The position numbers were made by a program, and so were the translations under genes. From Candidatus Pseudothioglobus singularis PS1 (GTDB taxonomy: Bacteria; Pseudomonadota; Gammaproteobacteria; PS1; Pseudothioglobaceae), in contig NZ_CP006911.1 in NCBI RefSeq assembly GCF_001281385.1, positions 1,426,001 to 1,490,000 on the forward strand: a stretch of 64,000 bases of DNA, read 5' to 3'. Positions 45,217-54,920 of the stretch are shown here, in pieces. The notes below the pieces were generated by a model that was given only the letters and a program-made list of their open reading frames with translations, was not told the origin of the DNA and searched no databases. The stretch's first letter is position 1; each line of letters starts with the position of its first letter.

Positions 45217-46185
45217 ATGAATATTGGTTCACATAAACTAACTTCGAAAGTACTGCTTGCTCCCATGGCAGGCACAAGTGACAAACCCTTTAGAATGATA
45301 TGCAGGGATCAAGGTGCTGGCCTTACAACATCTGAAATGGTGGTAATTCAAAATCATCTATTAAATTCAAATAAATCAAAACACCGCTTGGATTTTAGCT
45401 CGGAACAACTGCCTATCAGCATTCAAATTGCTGGATCAGAGGCACAAGAACTAGCAAATTCTGCAATTAAAGCACTAGAATTTGGGGCAGATATTATTGA
45501 TATCAATATGGGATGTCCAGCAAAAAAAGTATGCAATAAAGCAGCTGGATCCGCTCTCATGCAAAATGAAGAATTGGTAGAAGATATTTTAAAAGCTGTA
45601 GTAAATGCTGTTGAAGTTCCTGTCACTCTCAAAATGAGAACAGGCTGGGATGAGGAAAATAAAAATGCACCAACAATTGCAAAAATTGCAGAAGATAATG
45701 GCATAAAGATGCTTGCAATACATGGCAGAACGAGATCACAGAAATACAATGGTGATGCTGAATTTGATACAGTCAAAAAAATTGCAAGCCAAGTATCAAT
45801 TCCAGTTGTAGCAAATGGAGATATTGATTCGCCAAAAAGAGCTAAAGATATATTAGACTTCACTGGTGCAGATGCAGTGATGCTTGGAAGAGCAACGCAA
45901 GGAAACCCCTGGTTGATTAGTCAAGTTAATCAATTTCTGACATCTGGCAAAACAGGAGAAGAGCCAACATTAGAGAAAAAAATTCCATTGATTTTGGGTC
46001 ATATTTCACAAATTCATGATTTTTATGGTCATAAAATGGGAACACAACTATCCAGAAAGCATATTTTTTGGTATTCTATGCACCTTGACCAAGAAAAAGG
46101 CCTAGCCTTTTGGCCAAGCATTAACAGAGTGTCAGATCACTCTGAACAATATTCGAAATTTCATGAATTTTTGTATTCAATATGA
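45217..46185 (+). CDS. dusB: tRNA-dihydrouridine synthase B
   Basis: A 322-residue FMN enzyme reducing uridine in the tRNA D-loop. APMAGTSDKPFRMICR at the N-terminus, the catalytic Cys in NMGCPAKKVCNKAAGSAL, the HGRTRSQKYNG segment and GADAVMLGRATQGNPW are diagnostic for DusB. It is coupled to fis by a 4-base overlap, the conserved gammaproteobacterial dusB-fis arrangement in which dusB translation aids fis expression. Confidence 0.97.
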   Translation: MNIGSHKLTSKVLLAPMAGTSDKPFRMICRDQGAGLTTSEMVVIQNHLLNSNKSKHRLDFSSEQLPISIQIAGSEAQELANSAIKALEFGADIIDINMGCPAKKVCNKAAGSALMQNEELVEDILKAVVNAVEVPVTLKMRTGWDEENKNAPTIAKIAEDNGIKMLAIHGRTRSQKYNGDAEFDTVKKIASQVSIPVVANGDIDSPKRAKDILDFTGADAVMLGRATQGNPWLISQVNQFLTSGKTGEEPTLEKKIPLILGHISQIHDFYGHKMGTQLSRKHIFWYSMHLDQEKGLAFWPSINRVSDHSEQYSKFHEFLYSI

Positions 46186-46412
46186 AACAAAGGGGTTTAC
46201 AGGATTGCATTAAAGAAAATCTTGAGAAGTATTTCTCAGACTTGAACGGTGAATCATCTAACGGTGTTTTTAAGATGGTTACGCAACAAGCTGAGTCAGC
46301 AACTATTAAGTATGTTCTTGATAAAGTCAATCAAAATCAAAGTGAGGCAGCCAGAATACTTGGTATAAACCGTGCTACCTTAAAGAAAAAAGCAAGCCTT
46401 TATAACCTCTAA
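46182..46412 (+). CDS. fis: DNA-binding protein Fis
   Basis: A 76-residue nucleoid protein that bends DNA and regulates rRNA and other promoters. The C-terminal helix-turn-helix (NQSEAARILGINRATLKKKA) is well kept. It is shorter than E. coli Fis (98): the N-terminal beta-hairpin arms, needed for Hin/Gin recombination enhancement, are reduced. Overlaps dusB by 4 bases and precedes purH by 48. Confidence 0.96.
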   Translation: MKQRGLQDCIKENLEKYFSDLNGESSNGVFKMVTQQAESATIKYVLDKVNQNQSEAARILGINRATLKKKASLYNL

Positions 46413-46460
46413 GAGTTTATAATTTGATTCTTAAAAATATCTACATCTCTTAATCCTAAA

Positions 46461-48002
46461 ATGCCTATAAAAAGAGCCTTAATAAGCGTTTCAGATAAAA
46501 CTGGAATAGCTGAATTTGCAAAAGGCCTCTCGTTATTAAATATAGAAATTTTATCTACAGGCGGAACAGCAAAACTCCTTAGGGATAACAACATTCCTGT
46601 AACTGAAGTATCTGACTATACTGGCTATCCTGAAATGATGGCTGGTCGCGTCAAAACTCTTAACCCAAAGATTCATGGTGGAATTTTAGCTAGAAGAGGA
46701 AAAGATGAAGAGGTGATGTCACAGAATCAAATTAAACCAATCGATCTGGTGGTTGTTAATTTATACCCATTTCAAAAAACCATCCAAAATCCAAACTGCA
46801 CTGAGGAAGATGCTATTGAGAACATTGATATTGGTGGCCCTGCTATGCTTCGATCAAGCGCTAAAAATCATATTTCAGTCACTGTGATTGTTGATAGTTC
46901 TGATTATAAATTGGTACTCGATGAAATAACTAATAGGGGTGATACAACTCATGAAATGAGAAAGTCATTAGCTCTCAAAACCTTTGAACATACAGCACAA
47001 TATGATGGCGCTATTGCAAATTATCTTGGCAGAATGAATGATGGCTTTTCAAATACATTAAATCTTCAATTGATCAAATCACAAGCGATGCGCTATGGTG
47101 AAAATCCTCATCAAAATGCTGCCTTTTATATAGAATCAAATCTCAATGAAGCATCGGTATCATCTAGTCAACAAATCCAAGGTAAGCCTCTTTCATTTAA
47201 TAATCTAGCCGATGCGGATGCTGCTTTAGAGTGTGTCAGGGATTTTGAAGAACCTAGCTGCGTCATTATTAAACACGCAAATCCTTGTGGTGTTGCAACG
47301 AGAGAAAATATCTTCCAAGCTTATCAAAGCGCCTACCTTACAGACCCTACCTCTGCATTTGGAGGGATTATTGCTTTTAACCGTGAGTTAGATAAAGAAA
47401 CTGCTGGGTGCATTATCAACCAACAGTTTGTAGAGGTCATCATTGCCCCAAAGATTGCTGATAGTGCAAGATCTATTTTATTAAAAAAGGAAAATATTAG
47501 AGTTCTTGAGTGTGGTGAACTAGAAAAAACACAACCAGCTTTTGACTATAAAAAAATATCTGGTGGCTTGCTCATTCAAGATAAAGACCTAACCTTATTA
47601 AATCCATCTGATATGAATTGCGTAACCTCTTTAAGTCCGACTGAATCTCAGATGAAGGATTTATTATTTGCATGGAAAGTTTCAAAGTACGTTAAGTCAA
47701 ATGCAATCGTCTATGCAAAAGATCAAATGACCATAGGTGTTGGGGCAGGTCAGATGTCTAGAGTTTATTCAGCGAAGATTGCCAGCATTAAAGCATCCGA
47801 TGAAAACTTAGAGGTAAAAGGTTCTGTCATGGCGTCAGATGCATTCTTCCCATTCCGTGATGGTATAGATGCAGCTGCTCAAGTCGGTATAAATGCAATT
47901 ATTCATCCAGGAGGATCAATGCGCGATGAGGAAGTAATCTCAGCAGCTAATGAGCATGGGATTGCTATGGTATTTACAGGAATGCGACATTTTAAACACT
48001 AG
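46461..48002 (+). CDS. purH: Bifunctional AICAR transformylase/IMP cyclohydrolase
   Basis: A 513-residue enzyme doing the last two steps of IMP synthesis. The N-terminal MGS-like cyclohydrolase half has [29 protein letters not shown] and [14 protein letters not shown]; the C-terminal transformylase half has [24 protein letters not shown] and [14 protein letters not shown]. Length is near E. coli PurH (529). dusB-fis-purH adjacency is common in gammaproteobacteria. purD does not follow. Confidence 0.97.
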   Translation: MPIKRALISVSDKTGIAEFAKGLSLLNIEILSTGGTAKLLRDNNIPVTEVSDYTGYPEMMAGRVKTLNPKIHGGILARRGKDEEVMSQNQIKPIDLVVVNLYPFQKTIQNPNCTEEDAIENIDIGGPAMLRSSAKNHISVTVIVDSSDYKLVLDEITNRGDTTHEMRKSLALKTFEHTAQYDGAIANYLGRMNDGFSNTLNLQLIKSQAMRYGENPHQNAAFYIESNLNEASVSSSQQIQGKPLSFNNLADADAALECVRDFEEPSCVIIKHANPCGVATRENIFQAYQSAYLTDPTSAFGGIIAFNRELDKETAGCIINQQFVEVIIAPKIADSARSILLKKENIRVLECGELEKTQPAFDYKKISGGLLIQDKDLTLLNPSDMNCVTSLSPTESQMKDLLFAWKVSKYVKSNAIVYAKDQMTIGVGAGQMSRVYSAKIASIKASDENLEVKGSVMASDAFFPFRDGIDAAAQVGINAIIHPGGSMRDEEVISAANEHGIAMVFTGMRHFKH

Positions 48003-48028
48003 AAAGTTAGCTTTAGTGTAGAAACTTT

Positions 48029-48793
48029 TTAATATCTGAGTGATAGGCAGCTCAAACCACCGTCAAGTTTCTTGTATTCAGAAACGTCAACCTCTATAAC
48101 GTTATACCCAGTGCTAATTATTTTCCCTTTCGCAAGTGGGTATCCAGTTGGAATAAGAACATTATCGTTTACCCAAATACAATTTGCAGCATAACTCTCC
48201 TCTTCAGGTATATCAATGTGATCAAACCTTGAAAAAATAGGGTCATTTTTGAATTCACCGCATATAACCAATAGGTTGTTTTCGAGATACGAAAGACCAG
48301 TCTTAAGATGGAGCACTTCTTTGAGATTTACAGTAGATCCTGTATAGCCATATTTATTAAGAATCCCAATAATTTGCTCAGCGCCTTGAATATTTGTTCG
48401 ATCTGATAATCCAATATAATAATGATTATCAACCATCATGATATCACCCGCCTCTATAGTTCCAGGAGCCTCAACACGCTCAACATTATCAAATTGATCC
48501 CTTAAAACGGTTTCAATTTGTTCAACCTCGCCTCTTCTAGACTCGGCGCCTGGACGGGTAAAAATAGCACATTTTGGGGTTATAAGAGCTACATCCTCTA
48601 CAAAAGTCGAGTCAGGATAATCCTCACAAGATTCCAATACATGAACCTCAAGGCCACATGACTGAAGAGCCATGATATAGGCCTTATGCTGAGTGATAGC
48701 CTTTTGATAATCTGGAGAGCCTAGGTGTTTGGAATCAGTGAGGCCATCAATTAAACTTTTTCCAGGAGTTCTAACAATTGCCTTAGAAAACAT
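48029..48793 (-). CDS. Dimethylargininase-like amidinohydrolase (DDAH family)
   Basis: A 254-residue beta-propeller hydrolase of the guanidino-modifying superfamily. PDSTFVEDVA, IEAGDIMM, LHLKTGLSYL with the catalytic His, and the C-terminal catalytic Cys in GGLSCLSLRY (residue 249) match dimethylarginine dimethylaminohydrolase, which splits N-omega-methylated arginines into citrulline and methylamines. No gene for arginine deiminase pathway partners is adjacent. It is the last gene of a DMGDH-like/M20/DDAH run, 18 bases after the amidohydrolase. Arginine-deiminase-like activity on another substrate remains possible. Confidence 0.86.
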   Translation of the reverse strand: MFSKAIVRTPGKSLIDGLTDSKHLGSPDYQKAITQHKAYIMALQSCGLEVHVLESCEDYPDSTFVEDVALITPKCAIFTRPGAESRRGEVEQIETVLRDQFDNVERVEAPGTIEAGDIMMVDNHYYIGLSDRTNIQGAEQIIGILNKYGYTGSTVNLKEVLHLKTGLSYLENNLLVICGEFKNDPIFSRFDHIDIPEEESYAANCIWVNDNVLIPTGYPLAKGKIISTGYNVIEVDVSEYKKLDGGLSCLSLRY

Positions 48794-48811
48794 AAGCTAA
48801 ACCTTTAAAAA

Positions 48812-49990
48812 TTACTTTAGGATTCCTTTAACTAACTCTACCCAGTAGCTGCTTCCGAGTGGAAGAATTTCGTCATTGAAATCATATTGAGTATTATGAA
48901 GCATACAGCCACCTTCAGGTCCATCTTCTGGAACAAGTCCGTTACCAATCCAAATATATGCACCTTCAGATGCATTAAGCAAGAATGAGAAATCTTCAGA
49001 GCCCATACTAGGCTTCTCATTCCTTAAAACATTTGTACTACCTACAACCACTTCAGCAGCACTAGCACAGAGCTTAGCATGCTTTGGAGTATTTACAGTT
49101 GCAGGGTAATTTGGAACTGAGCTGAATGATGCTGTTGCACCCATAGACTGACTAATTCCTTCAGCAATAGTCTTAATTTTTTTCTTCACATCATCCCCAA
49201 CCTCAGACTTAAAGTATCTCAGTGAGCCTGTTAAATTCATTTCATTCGGAATGACGTTAGATACAAATCCTGCATCAACCATAGTAACACTCACCACTGC
49301 AGAATCTAGTGGTGCAACATTTCTTGAAACAACACTTTGAATCGCTGTAATGATTTGAGCTCCTATAACAATTGGATCAACACATTGGTCTGGCATAGCG
49401 GCATGACCACCCTTGCCTTTAATTGTAATTTTGAGTGTTTCATTTGCAGCCATTACTGCAGTATCATGAACGGCAAACTGACCTTCCGCCATACCTGGCC
49501 AATTATGCATCCCATAAACTGCCTCACAAGGAAATTTTTCAAATATACCTTCTTCAACCATAACACGGCCACCACCTCCACCCTCCTCTGCAGGCTGAAA
49601 AATAAAATGAACAGTACCAGAAAAATCATTATTCTCTTTTAAATAAACAGCAGCCCCGAGAAGCATTGTCGAATGGCCATCATGCCCACAAGCGTGCATC
49701 TTTCCGTCATGAATAGATTTATGACTAAACTCATTCCTCTCTTGAATTGGAAGAGCGTCCATATCAGCACGCAGTCCAATAGCCTTGCCATTTTTTGTTC
49801 CATGAACAGTAGCAACTATTCCTGTGACTGCAAGACCGCGATGCATTTCAATATTATTAGATTCTAAAACAGAAGCTATAAAGTCACTAGTCATCTCCTC
49901 TTTAAAACTAAGTTCTGGGTGTTTATGAATATAGTGACGCCAAGTCACCATTTGTTCATGAAGTTCAGATTTTGTTTTAATGAGAGACAT
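48812..49990 (-). CDS. M20 family amidohydrolase (hippurate hydrolase-like)
   Basis: A 392-residue di-metal amidohydrolase. Metal and catalytic motifs: GLRADMDALPI, HACGHDGHSTMLLGA, FQPAEEGGGGG, AVYGMHNWPG, and MGSEDFSFLL near the end; the central lid domain has KGKGGHAAMPDQ. Members hydrolyse N-acyl amino acids (hippurate, N-acetyl amino acids, IAA conjugates). It begins 2 bases after the preceding flavoprotein gene, implying one transcript and a related catabolic role. Substrate not determined. Confidence 0.88.
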   Translation of the reverse strand: MSLIKTKSELHEQMVTWRHYIHKHPELSFKEEMTSDFIASVLESNNIEMHRGLAVTGIVATVHGTKNGKAIGLRADMDALPIQERNEFSHKSIHDGKMHACGHDGHSTMLLGAAVYLKENNDFSGTVHFIFQPAEEGGGGGRVMVEEGIFEKFPCEAVYGMHNWPGMAEGQFAVHDTAVMAANETLKITIKGKGGHAAMPDQCVDPIVIGAQIITAIQSVVSRNVAPLDSAVVSVTMVDAGFVSNVIPNEMNLTGSLRYFKSEVGDDVKKKIKTIAEGISQSMGATASFSSVPNYPATVNTPKHAKLCASAAEVVVGSTNVLRNEKPSMGSEDFSFLLNASEGAYIWIGNGLVPEDGPEGGCMLHNTQYDFNDEILPLGSSYWVELVKGILK

Positions 49991-49992
49991 AG

Positions 49993-52518
49993 TTAGGACC
50001 TCAAACTTTCGTTAGCAGGATCAAATGGTGACTCTTCTATAACAACTGACTTATATTTCTCACCCAGTATTTCAATTTCAAGTTCAGTTCCAATTGAAGT
50101 TAGATCTTTCTTGACAAGGCCTAACGCTAGCGACTTACCACAGCGCCAACCAAAACCTCCTGAGGTTGCTCTTCCCACAACTTCACCATTCTTATAAATA
50201 GCCTCAGAGCCTCGAGCATCTGCATCAACAACACCCTGCACTTCCATAGTTACAAAACCGTTTGAAGCACCTCTATCTTGCCAATCTTTCAAGGCTTTTT
50301 TACCAATAAAATCATTTTCTTTATCAAGCCTAACAAAACGATCTAATCCAGATTCATAGGCAGAATATTCAATTGACATTTCTCTAGGAATAAGACGATA
50401 CGATTTTTCAAGACGCATACTATCCATTGCACGAATACCAAAAGGTTTGATATCAAATTCAGCACCAGCTTCCATTACTTGATCGAAGATATAATTTTGC
50501 ATCTCAATTGGGTGATGCAGCTCCCAACCTAATTCGCCAACAAAGTTAACACGAAGTGCTTCAGCAGATGCATATCCAACATTGATTTTTCTCCCAGTTA
50601 GCCACTTGAAGTTTTCATTTGATAGATCTGTATCCGTAAGCTTTTGAAGAACATCTCGAGACCTTGGTCCAGCCAATACAAGAACACCTGTTTGTGTAGT
50701 AACTCTTTGAATGCTGACAGTTCCATCTTTAGGAGCAAGTTTGAATAAATAGTCATGGTCATGTGTTTCAAACGCACCAGCGGAAACTAAATAATAGCTT
50801 TGAGGTCCAGTTTTATAAACTGTAAATTCTGATCTGACTCCGCCATTCAAAGATAGCATATGAACCAGACTAATCCTGCCAATAGTTTGAGGCATCTTAT
50901 TAGCAAAGATATATTCCAACCATTCCTCTGCACCAGGCCCCTTAACAATACACTTCGCAAAGGCTGACATATCAAGAAGACCTACGTTCTCATTGACATG
51001 CTTACACTCATTTCCAACATGTTCAAAGTAGTTGGAGCGGCGAAATGAATTCTTTTCAACAATGCGACCATCATCTAGTGCTTTAGAGTGGTTTTTGTTA
51101 AGAATAACCTTGGAAGGATCTGCCTGATTTAAATCTTCAGCAGTGAGTGAATAATCTAAACTTGGCATAAACCAGTTTGGACGCTCCCAACCATAAACAG
51201 ATCCAAAAACCGCACCCAAGTCTTTCATTCGATCATAGCATGGTGCAGTTTTGAGAGGTCTTGCCGCACTCCTCTCCTCATCAGGATAGTGCGTAGTGAA
51301 AACATTTGAGTATGCCTCTTCATTCTTTTCTTTCAAATATCCACGAGTGGCATAGGGCCCAAATCGACGCGGATCCACACCCATCATATCAACGGTTGGC
51401 TCACCATCAACTATCCACTCTGCAAGCTGCCAACCAGCACCACCAGCAGCAGTTATTCCAAAACTATGTCCCTCATTCAACCAGAAATTTTTAAGTCCTG
51501 GAGCAGGACCAACAATTGGGTTGCCATCTGGCGTATACGCAATAGCGCCATTATAAATTTCTTTAATTCCAACCTCGCCAAAAGCTGGAACACGATTTAT
51601 ACAAGCATCAATATGTGGCATTAAGCGGTCAAGTTCACCATTAAACAACTCATACTTTGAGTCGTCACTTGGGCCATCAACATAACATGCAGGCGCTCCT
51701 TTTTCATAGATACCTAAGATCATTCCCCCAGCCTCTTCACGAAGGTAATAAGCCGCATCAGATTCACGAAGTACAGCCATTTCAGGTAGGCCTTTTTTCT
51801 TTCTTTCTAAAATGTCAGGATGTGGCTCTGTTACGAGGAACTGATGCTCAACAGGTATTACAGGTACATCGAGACCCACCATTTCACCTGTTTTTCTTGC
51901 GAAGCTTCCGGTACATGAGACAATATGTTCACAAGCAATATCACCTTGATCAGTCTTGACTACCCATGTATGATCTTTTTGCTGTTCTAAATCAGTTACG
52001 ATCGTGTTTTCATAGATTTCAGCGCCACGATTTCTAGCACCTTTGCACAATGCTTGAGTTAAGTCTGCTGGCTGAATATAGCCATCATCTGGATGCTGAA
52101 TTGCGCCAAGCAGGCCTTCAGTATTGCATAAAGGCCAAACCTCTTTAACTTCGTCTGGAGTTAAAAATTTAACATCAACACCTACGGTGCTTCCAACACC
52201 AGAATAGTATTTATATTCATCCATTCGATCCTGGCAATTTGCTAAGCGGATGTTTGATACGACACTAAAGCCAACATTCATACCCGTTTCTTTTTCAAGA
52301 TCATGATAAAAATCAACTGAATACTGATGCAGCTTCCCCACTGAGTAGCTCATATTAAATAGAGGCAATAATCCAGCAGCATGCCAAGTTGAACCAGAAG
52401 TTAAGTCTTTACGTTCTAATAATACAACATCAGTCCAACCTTTTTTAGCCAAATGATAAAGTGTCCCAGCGCCCACAACACCACCACCAATTACAACTAC
52501 TTGTGCTTTATTTTTCAT
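49993..52518 (-). CDS. Dimethylglycine/sarcosine dehydrogenase-like flavoprotein with GcvT domain
   Basis: An 841-residue two-part enzyme. The N-terminal DAO-type FAD domain (about residues 1-370) has GGGVVGAGTLYHLAKKG and SGSTWHAAGL, where the conserved His46 is the usual covalent FAD site in dimethylglycine dehydrogenase. A middle FAO_M-like region follows, then GcvT folate-binding and GcvT C-terminal domains (about 430-830; RVNFVGELGWELH, GIRAMDSMRLEKSYR). Such enzymes oxidatively demethylate dimethylglycine or sarcosine and pass the one-carbon unit to tetrahydrofolate. First gene of a three-gene operon. Substrate by family only. Confidence 0.88.
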   Translation of the reverse strand: MKNKAQVVVIGGGVVGAGTLYHLAKKGWTDVVLLERKDLTSGSTWHAAGLLPLFNMSYSVGKLHQYSVDFYHDLEKETGMNVGFSVVSNIRLANCQDRMDEYKYYSGVGSTVGVDVKFLTPDEVKEVWPLCNTEGLLGAIQHPDDGYIQPADLTQALCKGARNRGAEIYENTIVTDLEQQKDHTWVVKTDQGDIACEHIVSCTGSFARKTGEMVGLDVPVIPVEHQFLVTEPHPDILERKKKGLPEMAVLRESDAAYYLREEAGGMILGIYEKGAPACYVDGPSDDSKYELFNGELDRLMPHIDACINRVPAFGEVGIKEIYNGAIAYTPDGNPIVGPAPGLKNFWLNEGHSFGITAAGGAGWQLAEWIVDGEPTVDMMGVDPRRFGPYATRGYLKEKNEEAYSNVFTTHYPDEERSAARPLKTAPCYDRMKDLGAVFGSVYGWERPNWFMPSLDYSLTAEDLNQADPSKVILNKNHSKALDDGRIVEKNSFRRSNYFEHVGNECKHVNENVGLLDMSAFAKCIVKGPGAEEWLEYIFANKMPQTIGRISLVHMLSLNGGVRSEFTVYKTGPQSYYLVSAGAFETHDHDYLFKLAPKDGTVSIQRVTTQTGVLVLAGPRSRDVLQKLTDTDLSNENFKWLTGRKINVGYASAEALRVNFVGELGWELHHPIEMQNYIFDQVMEAGAEFDIKPFGIRAMDSMRLEKSYRLIPREMSIEYSAYESGLDRFVRLDKENDFIGKKALKDWQDRGASNGFVTMEVQGVVDADARGSEAIYKNGEVVGRATSGGFGWRCGKSLALGLVKKDLTSIGTELEIEILGEKYKSVVIEESPFDPANESLRS

Positions 52519-52654
52519 ACCTTCCTCAATACAAATTCTAACTTCGAAAAACGTGAATTATATACCTAAATTATAGCAATTACATCAATAAGTTAATGGT
52601 AGAATTTTTTGAAATTTATTGGGATAATTATATGTTGTTTTTTTGGAGAATAAA

Positions 52655-52954
52655 ATGAAGCTAACTGTTATTAAATGGCGTGATATACCTACACAGGTGA
52701 TGATAAAAAAAAGCAGGAGGGAGGTTGAAAAACTTCAGCTAGATAATCGCTTTATGGAGGCTGTTGACTCTGCTGCAACGTTAGGTGACTCTACAGATGC
52801 AGATGCATACCTTACAGATTGGCACAATGAGGTCACTGAAATTGCAGACGGAGATTTAAAAGAGCCAGTCGAGACAAAGGCGGCTGAACTTGAGGCAGCG
52901 TTTACAGATGAAGTGCTTTTAAGTTATGTAAATAACGCAGGTTATAAGCCTTAA
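52655..52954 (+). CDS. Small 'virulence factor' family protein (PF13769-like)
   Basis: A 99-residue soluble protein starting MKLTVIKWRDIPTQVMIKKSRR, which matches the poorly named virulence-factor family; no actual virulence role is implied. The ATG at 52655 has a GGAG site at proper distance; an in-frame TTG 12 bases upstream is less likely. It is divergent from the dimethylglycine dehydrogenase-like gene across 136 bases. Related genes are, from memory, found with one-carbon/methyl-transfer genes in other marine bacteria, consistent with a link. Function unknown. Confidence 0.75.
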   Translation: MKLTVIKWRDIPTQVMIKKSRREVEKLQLDNRFMEAVDSAATLGDSTDADAYLTDWHNEVTEIADGDLKEPVETKAAELEAAFTDEVLLSYVNNAGYKP

Positions 52955-52955
52955 A

Positions 52956-54083
52956 TTAGCTTGTATATCTGCCATGTAAAAATTTCAAGGTTTCTCTAAC
53001 TTTAACCTCTTTTAGGAGGTATCTGATAATGGTATCTGGGGAATCCAGCAATTCAGCATAGTCAAGTTCGGCGGGTTTTTTTGAAACTTTATTATTAAAT
53101 ACCACAGAGATCGTTGCCCAGTGTCTACTTAACTTATAGAAGCCGAGCTTCTCCTCTAGCTGGGCCAACTTATCACTCAAATACACATCGTCATTTAGTA
53201 GCAGTCTCTTTGAGTCAATATTGACAACACCATTAACATGACTTGCGGCCTTATGCTCCAATGCGAACTCTATCAGAACCATACTTTCACGATGGGCAAT
53301 AGCAACAACCTCTTTCTTTTTAGATATGTCATGGTGTATCAAAGTACCTTCTGAATCATTAAAGGTGTTTTTAGCAATAAGTGGTGTTTGAGTTTTTAAT
53401 GACGCTTTGATTGCTCTTGGATGAATCACTCTAGACCCCTCATCAGCCATTGCAAGCATCTGATTAACACTAACAGATTCTAAGTAGCTAGAACCCTCAA
53501 CCTGTCTTGGATCGCAATTAGCTATACCATCCACATCAGAAAAAATTTCAACTTTTTCAGCTCCCAATGCAGATGCGAGTGCTACAGCTGAAGTGTCACT
53601 CCCCCCTCTTCCAAGAGTGCGAATATCACCCTTATCATTGACACCTTGAAAACCTGCCACTACAGCGATGAACCCATTATCAAGAGCTTCAACAATTCGA
53701 GCAGGATTAATATCTAAAATTTCAGCATTGCCTGCATTGTCATCTGTAAGAATTCCAGATTGCCTTCCATTAAATGACTCGGCAGGCATTCCATTGTGAC
53801 TCAAAAGGTGAGAAAAATAAGCAGAACTTAACGTTTCTCCAACGCTCATCACTAGGTCCAACTCCCTTGGATTAATATTGTGACCAACATCCCTAAGAAG
53901 GGCAACAAGGGTATCCGTAGCATATGGCTCACCTTTTCGTCCCATAGCAGAAACAACAACCACAATTCTCTCTCCAGACTCGTGGTAGTTCTTGGATTGC
54001 TTTAAAGCATAAGAGCGACAATCCTCATCTCTAAGACTTGTGCCTCCAAATTTCATTACTATAGGTGCCAAATTCTTCGCCAT
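52956..54083 (-). CDS. Aspartokinase-like amino acid kinase with atypical C-terminus
   Basis: A 375-residue protein of the aspartokinase fold. The kinase part is canonical: VMKFGGTSLRD, VVSAMG, MSVGETLSS, TLGRGGSDTSAVALA and FSDVDGIANCDPR. After about residue 250 the usual paired ACT domains are not recognisable; typical segments such as GVPDKPG and NINVD are missing and the protein is much shorter than E. coli LysC (449). It probably phosphorylates aspartate, feeding asd (24.9-25.9 kb), possibly without normal feedback control. It converges on the small virulence-factor-family gene with a 1-base gap. Confidence 0.82.
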   Translation of the reverse strand: MAKNLAPIVMKFGGTSLRDEDCRSYALKQSKNYHESGERIVVVVSAMGRKGEPYATDTLVALLRDVGHNINPRELDLVMSVGETLSSAYFSHLLSHNGMPAESFNGRQSGILTDDNAGNAEILDINPARIVEALDNGFIAVVAGFQGVNDKGDIRTLGRGGSDTSAVALASALGAEKVEIFSDVDGIANCDPRQVEGSSYLESVSVNQMLAMADEGSRVIHPRAIKASLKTQTPLIAKNTFNDSEGTLIHHDISKKKEVVAIAHRESMVLIEFALEHKAASHVNGVVNIDSKRLLLNDDVYLSDKLAQLEEKLGFYKLSRHWATISVVFNNKVSKKPAELDYAELLDSPDTIIRYLLKEVKVRETLKFLHGRYTS

Positions 54084-54174
54084 TAAGTTGTAAAAAAGGC
54101 GCCATTATAGCCTTTGCAAGCTTACATAGCAAATTTGAATAGAAGCAGACAAGTTAAAAATTTATGAAAAAAAT

Positions 54175-54762
54175 CTAAATATTGAATGTTTGTTTTAATC
54201 CGTCAAGAATAAAGTCAACAGAAACCATTATCAGCAAGATTCCCATTAACCTTTCAATAGCAATTAATGCCCTGTTACCTAGTTTTCTTCCCAATGCCTC
54301 TGATGAGATTAATATAATCCCAGTTATTAAACAAGCAACAAATACAACAAAAGTCCACTCAACCCATCTATTTGGCTCTTTTGCCATAAACAGTATTACT
54401 GCTGCTATCGCTGATGGACCAGCTAGCATTGGGACAGCAAGCGGCACAATTAGAGGCTCAGTATTCTCATTGTGACTAAAGATAGGTTTTGTTCCAGGGA
54501 AAATCATTCTAATGGCAATAATAAATAATATTATTCCACCAGTAATACCAAGCGAAGACTGATCTATATCTAACAACTGAAGAATATATCTTCCAACAAA
54601 CATAAAAAATAACAAAATGACTAGGGCAATTAATAATTCACGAACAATGATGATTCTTCGTCTCTCAATTGGTATATTTTTAAGGATACTAAGAAATACA
54701 GGCACGTTTCCAATAGGGTCCATGATAATAATTAATAATAAAATTGCAGCTAATACAGTCAC
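54175..54762 (-). CDS. MarC family integral membrane protein
   Basis: A 195-residue inner-membrane protein with six hydrophobic segments. MDPIGNVPVFLSI near the N-terminus and AVPMLAGPSAIAAVILF in the middle are MarC-family signatures. Despite the name, MarC proteins have no proven role in antibiotic resistance and their function is unknown. Transcribed away from the 6S RNA gene; probably monocistronic. Confidence 0.9.
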   Translation of the reverse strand: MTVLAAILLLIIIMDPIGNVPVFLSILKNIPIERRRIIIVRELLIALVILLFFMFVGRYILQLLDIDQSSLGITGGIILFIIAIRMIFPGTKPIFSHNENTEPLIVPLAVPMLAGPSAIAAVILFMAKEPNRWVEWTFVVFVACLITGIILISSEALGRKLGNRALIAIERLMGILLIMVSVDFILDGLKQTFNI

Positions 54763-54886
54763 TTGAGGGTTTTTTTATAAGAAATGGAGCTGGCATTTTA
54801 TAGGAATAGATTTTTAATATAATAGTAAATGAAATTATCAAATTATCTGTTCCTAAAAATTTAAGCAAATAAAAGAAGAAATATCA

Positions 54887-54915
54887 TTGCAATTCAATCC
54901 TCTAAAGGTGATAAT
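54887..54915 (+). promoter_or_regulatory. Promoter of 6S RNA
   Basis: TTGCAA (54887-54892) and GATAAT (54910-54915) are spaced by 17 bases. The predicted start, about 54921-54923, coincides with the outer end of the 6S closing stem. Confidence 0.6.
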
Positions 54916-54920
54916 TTATC

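Noticed and set aside
45423-45863. 146-codon ORF on the minus strand
   Set aside because: Antisense to dusB, which is intact and conserved; a shadow frame.
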